10,148 bases of DNA, from positions 1 to 10,148 of the forward strand of contig DFMR01000180.1 in NCBI GenBank assembly GCA_002376325.1, written 5' to 3'. The notes beneath the pieces are model-generated. The model did no database searches. It saw only the letters and a list, made by a program, of their open reading frames with translations, and was not told the DNA's origin. The first letter of the stretch is position 1. Every line of letters starts with the position of its first letter. Of the stretch, positions 7,244 through 10,148 are shown one piece after another. The stretch comes from Proteobacteria bacterium UBA3588 (GTDB taxonomy: Bacteria; Pseudomonadota; Gammaproteobacteria; Thiohalomonadales; Thiohalomonadaceae). The translations under genes and the position numbers were made by a program.

Positions 7244-8199
7244 AGGTGGCGGTTCTTTGTCATGGCGGCGTGCTTCAGGCTGCCCTTGAAGCCCTTGCCA
7301 GCCAGCGCCTGCTGACGGGCGTCGGTGTGCCGGATCGCATGCCGGAACTCAATATGGGTCTGGAGCAGGCGGCCCGGCAGGCCGGCATCCTTTTCGCCCG
7401 TATCGATTCTACCGCGATCGAAGATCAGCTTGCCGGATGGCTGGAGGCATCGAACTCCGACGTGGTCTGCGTCATGGGCTTTCCGCACCGGATTCCGGCC
7501 CATCTGCTGCAACGGCCGAAGTTTGGTTTCTTCAATTTTCACGGCGGCGCACTGCCCGGCTACCGGGGACCGGACCCGGTGTTCTGGCAGATCAGGAACC
7601 AGGAACCGAGCGGCGCAATCACTATCCACCGCATGACGCCGGAGCTGGACGCCGGGGGTATCGCCCATGCTGAAAACGTACCCGTCGGCCCCGAGGATAC
7701 CTACGGTCTTTACATGCAGCGGCTTGGCGCCGTGCTCCCCCGCGTCATGATCGAATTCGTGCAGCGCCTTGCCATCCACGGCGAGGGTTTGCCGCTGGCC
7801 GAGCAGGTGGCAATGGAAGCACGCTATTGGAGACGTCCCGAGGCGGCGGAACTGACCATCGACTGGACCGCTTCTGCGGAGGCGATCAAAGCGCTGGTGC
7901 GGGCCTGCAATCCTCTTTATGCCGGGGCTCTGACCACCCTCAAGGGGATCCCCATCCGTTTGTTGCAGGTGACCGACGGGGGTGCGCATGGTTCGGCAAA
8001 TGTGGAGCCGGGCACGATTCTCGAGGCAAGCCCCGAATACGGGGTCCGCATAGCCTGCGGTGACGGCGGGACGCTTATTGCCGATATCCTCTATGCTGAG
8101 GATGGTTTTTTTACCGGGCGGCAATTGGTCAAATTGTTTGGGCTCCGTATGGGAGAACAGGTGGGGATGCCGAAGCCGCTTGGTGATGTTATCGGTTGA
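7240..8199 (+). CDS. Formyltransferase-like protein of the Fmt/N10-formyl-THF family
   Basis: A 319-residue protein with the two-domain layout of methionyl-tRNA formyltransferases. The catalytic domain carries FNFHGGALPGYRGPDPVFW (98-116) and SGAITIHRMTPELDAGGI (124-141). These supply the Asn99, His101 and Asp137 triad that formylates amines from 10-formyltetrahydrofolate. An Fmt-like C-terminal domain follows (about 195-300). The HGG-ALPGYRG variant and a location outside any def/fmt operon suggest a specialised enzyme rather than housekeeping Fmt; relatives formylate amino sugars or peptidyl amines. Translation starts at GTG 7240, inside the TPR stop, so coupling with the TPR protein is likely. 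The next gene downstream is the peptide precursor, whose core has two lysines (43 and 48). Lysine formylation is only a speculation; amino-sugar formylation is the main alternative. Confidence 0.82.
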   Translation: MKVAVLCHGGVLQAALEALASQRLLTGVGVPDRMPELNMGLEQAARQAGILFARIDSTAIEDQLAGWLEASNSDVVCVMGFPHRIPAHLLQRPKFGFFNFHGGALPGYRGPDPVFWQIRNQEPSGAITIHRMTPELDAGGIAHAENVPVGPEDTYGLYMQRLGAVLPRVMIEFVQRLAIHGEGLPLAEQVAMEARYWRRPEAAELTIDWTASAEAIKALVRACNPLYAGALTTLKGIPIRLLQVTDGGAHGSANVEPGTILEASPEYGVRIACGDGGTLIADILYAEDGFFTGRQLVKLFGLRMGEQVGMPKPLGDVIG

Positions 8200-8214
8200 T
8201 ATCGATATTAGGAT

Positions 8215-8242
8215 TTGAAAGCCACGCTGATAATTATATAAG
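8215..8242 (+). promoter_or_regulatory. Probable promoter of the precursor gene
   Basis: TTGAAA (8215-8220) and TATAAG (8237-8242) with a 16-base spacer, in an AT-rich gap about 40 nt before the precursor start. Good sigma-70-like elements suggest that the precursor is transcribed independently of the formyltransferase gene. Confidence 0.5.
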
Positions 8243-8271
8243 ATGGAATCCACAACCAACGTGCAGGGGAC

Positions 8272-8277
8272 AGGGAG
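8272..8277 (+). promoter_or_regulatory. Ribosome binding site of the precursor gene
   Basis: AGGGAG, 5 nt before ATG 8283. It rules out a longer frame that begins at 8196 as the true start. Confidence 0.7.
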
Positions 8278-8282
8278 ACATT

Positions 8283-8456
8283 ATGAAAGATCAAAATTCG
8301 ATCGATCGCACTGATGATCAAATGGCGCTATCCGGCACCGAGACAAAACGCAAATGGCAGACTCCGAGGAAATGGGCGCTCTCTGTCCTCGATAGCACGA
8401 CCGGAGGCAAGGGATATTTCGGTAAAGAGTCCTCCTCTACGACTTCGCCTTCATAA
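8283..8456 (+). CDS. Putative lasso peptide precursor (A peptide)
   Basis: A 57-residue peptide. The polar leader holds KRKWQTP (22-28), a W-x-x-P variant of the YxxP motif that lasso leader-binding proteins recognise, followed by LSVLDSTT (33-40). The predicted core is GGKGYFGKESSSTTSPS (41-57). Cleavage after Thr40 puts Thr39 at -2 and Glu49 at ring position 9; cleavage after Gly41 puts Thr40 at -2 and Glu49 at position 8. Both fit known lasso rings (Gly1 to Asp/Glu at 7-9), and Glu49 is the only acidic residue in the core. The tail is Ser/Thr-rich and ends in Ser, as in paeninodin-type peptides phosphorylated by HprK-like kinases. A PqqD-like gene lies convergently next door. I infer the class from leader, core geometry and context; no homologue was checked. 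Confidence 0.72.
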   Translation: MKDQNSIDRTDDQMALSGTETKRKWQTPRKWALSVLDSTTGGKGYFGKESSSTTSPS

Positions 8457-8530
8457 CATGCTTGTTGATGATTTCTGCTTGTCATATCTAGGGTATCGCC
8501 TACCCGTCGTTTACCGTAATGAAGCGCTAT

Positions 8531-8573
8531 CGCCCACACACGCTGAAGACGTGTGTGGGCGTGTGTGTATTTT
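8531..8573 (+). terminator. Intrinsic terminator after the precursor gene
   Basis: A 12-bp perfect stem, CGCCCACACACG / CGTGTGTGGGCG (8531-8542 and 8550-8561), with a seven-base loop. The tail TGTGTGTATTTT is only partly T-rich. It lies 74 nt after the precursor stop, between convergent genes, and ends the precursor transcript as a short independent unit. Confidence 0.65.
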
Positions 8574-8604
8574 GCTGCAAGGGATAGGGCGGGGCAGGGG
8601 AGTG

Positions 8605-8883
8605 TCAGAATACAACTTCAATCATATTGTCAGACGCTAGTTCGTTCAGAAAATAGAGTACGTCCTTCTCGCAATCCTCATGTGATACCTCATACTCATC
8701 GGTCAGCATGTCGATAATGTCTCCAACTTTGGCCGGTTTTCCAATCAATTCCCAGATGCGGCTTGCAACCGGTTCCATACCGTAATAATTGCCTTTCTCG
8801 ATACTCATCATCACGGTTTCACCATCGCACGGGCTGGAAACGATGTCACTGTGCTGACGGACGATTGTGCTTTTTGAAATCAT
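8605..8883 (-). CDS. PqqD-like leader-binding protein (lasso B1 / RRE)
   Basis: A 92-residue protein of the PqqD superfamily, the stand-alone RiPP recognition element that holds the leader peptide for the modifying enzymes. The N-terminal part reads as the usual beta strands, with GETVMMSIEKGNYYGME (21-37), then helix SRIWELI (41-47). The C-terminal part is helical, with VGDIIDMLTDEYEV (53-66) and a final DVLYFLNELASDNMIEV (74-90). The length fits lasso B1 proteins. GGAGA lies about 5 nt before ATG 8883. It is convergent with the precursor gene across a terminator. Lasso B1 usually works with a B2 transglutaminase-like peptidase, often encoded next to it; none is found in this window. The alternative is a leader-binding protein of another RiPP class. 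Confidence 0.85.
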   Translation of the reverse strand: MISKSTIVRQHSDIVSSPCDGETVMMSIEKGNYYGMEPVASRIWELIGKPAKVGDIIDMLTDEYEVSHEDCEKDVLYFLNELASDNMIEVVF

Positions 8884-8919
8884 GTTGTCTCCAGTGGACA
8901 GGTATACTCATATCTGCCA

Positions 8920-8948
8920 ATTTTACGATGCCACGGGTATTCAATCAA
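8920..8948 (-). promoter_or_regulatory. Probable promoter of the PqqD-like gene
   Basis: Minus-strand TTGATT (8943-8948) and TAAAAT (8920-8925) with an ideal 17-base spacer, about 37 nt before the start codon. It sits immediately beside the first 112-bp repeat, so repeat insertions may mark the edge of this transcription unit. Confidence 0.5.
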
Positions 8949-8957
8949 AATCAATGA

Positions 8958-9069
8958 TGAGGAATCAATGGGGTCAGACTCGATTGATTTGGGCGCGACG
9001 CGGGGCGGTTCGAGCGCGATGGACGTGACGCCTGCAATCGCGGCAGAGCCGCTCCTACAAATAATCCTA
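8958..9069 (+). repeat. 112-bp direct repeat, copy 1
   Basis: Identical over all 112 bases to 9262-9373. It opens with an inverted repeat, AATCAAT (8963-8969) / ATTGATT (8983-8989), around GGGGTCAGACTCG. A GC-rich middle follows, and it ends with a reverse-oriented REP hairpin (9037-9058). It looks like a composite non-autonomous repeat of the REP/BIME kind, possibly spread by a REP-associated tyrosine transposase elsewhere in the genome. Confidence 0.9.
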
Positions 9070-9158
9070 GGAGTAATTAGGGTCAGGTTCAAAATAGGGC
9101 GATGGTTTGAAGGGGAGTAATTAGGGTCAGGTTCAAAATAGGGCGATGGTTTGAAGGG
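9070..9158 (+). repeat. 44-bp tandem duplication
   Basis: Two identical head-to-tail 44-bp units (9070-9113 and 9114-9157; identity runs one base further). Each contains TTCAAA and TTTGAA as inverted arms (9088-9093 and 9106-9111 in the first copy) around 12 bases. The motif 'gggtcaggttcaaa' recurs in degraded, reversed form near 9410-9425. Confidence 0.9.
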
Positions 9159-9177
9159 ATCCACGATAAGCCTCCCC

Positions 9178-9208
9178 GTAGGCCCGATAAAGCGCAGCGC
9201 TATCGGGC
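9178..9208 (+). repeat. REP-like hairpin of a second family
   Basis: A GTAG head (9178-9181), then an 8-bp perfect stem GCCCGATA (9182-9189) / TATCGGGC (9201-9208) around AAGCGCAGCGC, which can itself pair. It differs in sequence from the GCGGC-stem REPs, so at least two REP families coexist here. Confidence 0.75.
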
Positions 9209-9220
9209 AATCCCTGCCGC

Positions 9221-9261
9221 GGAATCAATGGGCAGACTCGATTGATTTGGGCGCGACGCGG
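9221..9261 (+). repeat. Truncated third copy of the 112-bp repeat
   Basis: Matches the first ~41 bases of the repeat from 'ggaatcaat', with a two-base deletion in the loop (ggggtcagac becomes gggcagac), then breaks off where full copy 2 begins. The junction suggests nested or tandem insertion. Confidence 0.8.
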
Positions 9262-9373
9262 TGAGGAATCAATGGGGTCAGACTCGATTGATTTGGGCGC
9301 GACGCGGGGCGGTTCGAGCGCGATGGACGTGACGCCTGCAATCGCGGCAGAGCCGCTCCTACAAATAATCCTA
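9262..9373 (+). repeat. 112-bp direct repeat, copy 2
   Basis: Base-for-base identical to 8958-9069, with an offset of 304 bp. Complete identity suggests recent duplication or gene conversion. Confidence 0.9.
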
Positions 9374-9401
9374 TGGCTGGTAGGAGCGGCTCTGCCGCGA
9401 T
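9341..9401. repeat. Inverted REP pair (BIME-like)
   Basis: Two REP units face each other: 9341-9362 and 9380-9401 form a 22-bp perfect inverted repeat with a 17-base loop. Each unit has its own GCGGC-TCT-GCCGC hairpin and a GTAG head. The left unit is part of repeat copy 2. The structure could block exonucleases or act as a transcription barrier before the toxin-antitoxin genes. Confidence 0.85.
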
Positions 9402-9421
9402 AGGGGACTGTTTGAACCTGT

Positions 9422-9436
9422 CACCGCCAAGCGGTG
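9422..9436 (-). terminator. Weak hairpin after the PIN toxin gene
   Basis: CACCGC / GCGGTG stem (9422-9427 and 9431-9436) with a three-base loop, just past the toxin stop on the minus strand. It has no T-tract, so termination here is uncertain. Confidence 0.3.
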
Positions 9437-9449
9437 CCGTGGCGACCGG

Positions 9450-9833
9450 CTAAATGCAGCGAACCAGGCCGCCGTAGGCGCTCAGTTTCGAATCGGCCGT
9501 CAACAACACCAGCGGCTCGACCATGGATTGCGCCACCAGCAAGCGGTCGAATGGATCTTTGTGTTCCCCATCGACGGGCAGCTTGCCCACATGTGCCGCG
9601 TGCCGCGACGAAATGGGCAATTCGATAAATCCGCTCTCGCCGATTGCGTGCGCCATCGCTTCCGGATCGGCATCGATCTTTCCGAGCTTGGACTTGATGG
9701 CGATCTCCCAGATGGAAACGGCGGAGACGTAGACTTCGTCGGCCTCTTCGATGATCTGCCGTCCATTCCGGCCCAGCTTCGGATGGTCCGTAACAGCCCA
9801 AATGAAGAGGTGGCTGTCCAGCAGAATGCGCAT
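9450..9833 (-). CDS. PIN-domain toxin, VapC-like
   Basis: A 127-residue PIN-domain ribonuclease of the VapC-type toxins paired with Phd-family antitoxins. The acidic catalytic set is visible: Asp6 in MRILLDSHLFIWA, Glu43 in SIWEIAIK (40-47), the DPFDRLLVAQ motif (93-102, Asp96), and Asp114 in LLTADSKL (110-117). The length is normal and the frame intact, so it is probably active: Mg-dependent RNA cleavage that stops translation when the antitoxin is lost. Its ATG directly follows the antitoxin TAA (TAAATG), giving coupled translation. The pair is flanked by REP-type repeats and shows no link to the peptide cluster. Confidence 0.9.
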   Translation of the reverse strand: MRILLDSHLFIWAVTDHPKLGRNGRQIIEEADEVYVSAVSIWEIAIKSKLGKIDADPEAMAHAIGESGFIELPISSRHAAHVGKLPVDGEHKDPFDRLLVAQSMVEPLVLLTADSKLSAYGGLVRCI

Positions 9834-10070
9834 TTACCGCCCCTCGAAACCGGCCAGCACCTCATCGGGCAGGGGGGCGTCGAAGTCATCGGCAACGTGC
9901 ACCTTTCCTTTGAGGACACCAAAGCGTATGGCGCGCTTGCGCGGCGAAATACTGGTCAATCGGGCAATCGGCCGGCCGCCGCGCGCGATGATGACATCCT
10001 GCCCGGATTCCGCCTGTTCCACGTATTTCGAGAGATGCGTTTTGGCTTCGTAAATATTGACTTGTGACAT
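9834..10070 (-). CDS. Phd/YefM-family antitoxin
   Basis: A 78-residue antitoxin. The N-terminal half, MSQVNIYEAKTHLSKYVEQ with SGQDVIIARGGRPIARL following (about 22-38), is the Phd/YefM dimerisation and DNA-binding fold. The acidic C-terminus (VHVADDFDAPLPDEVLAGFEGR region) would wrap and inhibit the toxin. I chose ATG 10070, not the GTG at 10079, because the AGGAGG ribosome site at 10079-10084 overlaps that GTG and lies 8 nt before the ATG. It is the first gene of the operon and probably represses it together with the toxin. Confidence 0.9.
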   Translation of the reverse strand: MSQVNIYEAKTHLSKYVEQAESGQDVIIARGGRPIARLTSISPRKRAIRFGVLKGKVHVADDFDAPLPDEVLAGFEGR

Positions 10071-10078
10071 ATTGGCCA

Positions 10079-10084
10079 CCTCCT
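10079..10084 (-). promoter_or_regulatory. Ribosome binding site that decides the antitoxin start
   Basis: AGGAGG on the minus strand, 8 nt before ATG 10070. Its overlap with the upstream GTG codon excludes that start. Confidence 0.8.
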
Positions 10085-10087
10085 AAC

Positions 10088-10127
10088 CTAGTCAACTCTA
10101 GTCTGACTTTATTCCGACGTCTGTCAA
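10088..10127 (-). promoter_or_regulatory. Likely promoter/operator of the toxin-antitoxin operon
   Basis: A consensus -35 box, TTGACA, lies at 10122-10127 on the minus strand. The -10 box is not clear. Between it and the ribosome site, 'ctagtcaactctagtctgac' (10088-10107) carries two CTAGTC copies 11 bases apart (starting at 10088 and 10099). They are candidate operator half-sites for Phd-type autorepression. Confidence 0.4.
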
Positions 10128-10148
10128 GCCTGCAATCGCGGCAGAGCC
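10128..10148 (-). repeat. REP-containing repeat running off the right edge
   Basis: These 21 bases match 9030-9050 and 9334-9354 exactly: the end of the 112-bp repeat with the first arm of its REP hairpin. The rest lies beyond the window. Confidence 0.75.

Noticed and set aside
7222..8259. 345-residue minus-strand open frame opposite the formyltransferase gene
   Set aside because: The plus strand carries the full formyltransferase triad and C-terminal domain; the antisense product has no motifs and low-complexity His/Arg content.
8196..8282. Longer precursor start at 8196
   Set aside because: The extension would overlap the formyltransferase stop and the promoter-like boxes; a good ribosome site sits right before ATG 8283.
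8958..9373. CRISPR array
   Set aside because: The repeats are long, few, irregularly spaced and contain REP hairpins; there are no uniform spacers and no cas genes.
8884..9449. Insertion sequence with a transposase
   Set aside because: No transposase frame is present in the gap; the repeats look like non-autonomous REP-type elements.

Overview
The window looks like an accessory region of a GC-rich proteobacterial chromosome, most likely a gammaproteobacterium. The pointers are the GTAG-headed REP hairpins, the repeated 'ggggtcagactcgattgatt' type elements and the Phd/PIN toxin-antitoxin pair. I cannot name a species.

Bases 230-8883 read as a ribosomally made peptide (RiPP) cluster, best explained as an undescribed lasso peptide cluster. 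The key gene is a 57-residue precursor at 8283-8456. It has a WxxP leader motif, a Thr close to the predicted cleavage site, and a Gly-initiated core GGKGYFGKESSSTTSPS with one Glu, placed to close an 8- or 9-residue ring. A PqqD-type leader-binding protein (8605-8883, minus) and an asparagine-synthetase-like ring-closing enzyme (3373-5277, minus) complete the core set seen here. The leader peptidase (B2) and the exporter are not in the window.

The left block (230-3261, plus) holds three tightly packed putative tailoring genes: an HprK-like kinase, a PAPS sulfotransferase and an ATP-grasp enzyme. Kinases of this type phosphorylate the C-terminal Ser of paeninodin-type lasso peptides, and this precursor also ends in Ser. 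The middle block is divergent. A small DUF6916-like protein gene lies upstream of the cyclase gene on the minus strand. On the plus strand a phage tail-collar/MdpB-like protein, a TPR protein and a formyltransferase-like enzyme (4-nt overlap between the last two) lead up to the precursor.

Bases 8884-9449 are non-coding and rich in repeats: two identical 112-bp direct repeats, a truncated third copy, a 44-bp tandem duplication, and several REP hairpins including a 22-bp perfect inverted pair. Bases 9450-10070 (minus) encode a Phd/YefM antitoxin and a PIN-domain toxin with abutting stop and start codons. Another REP-containing copy begins at the right edge.
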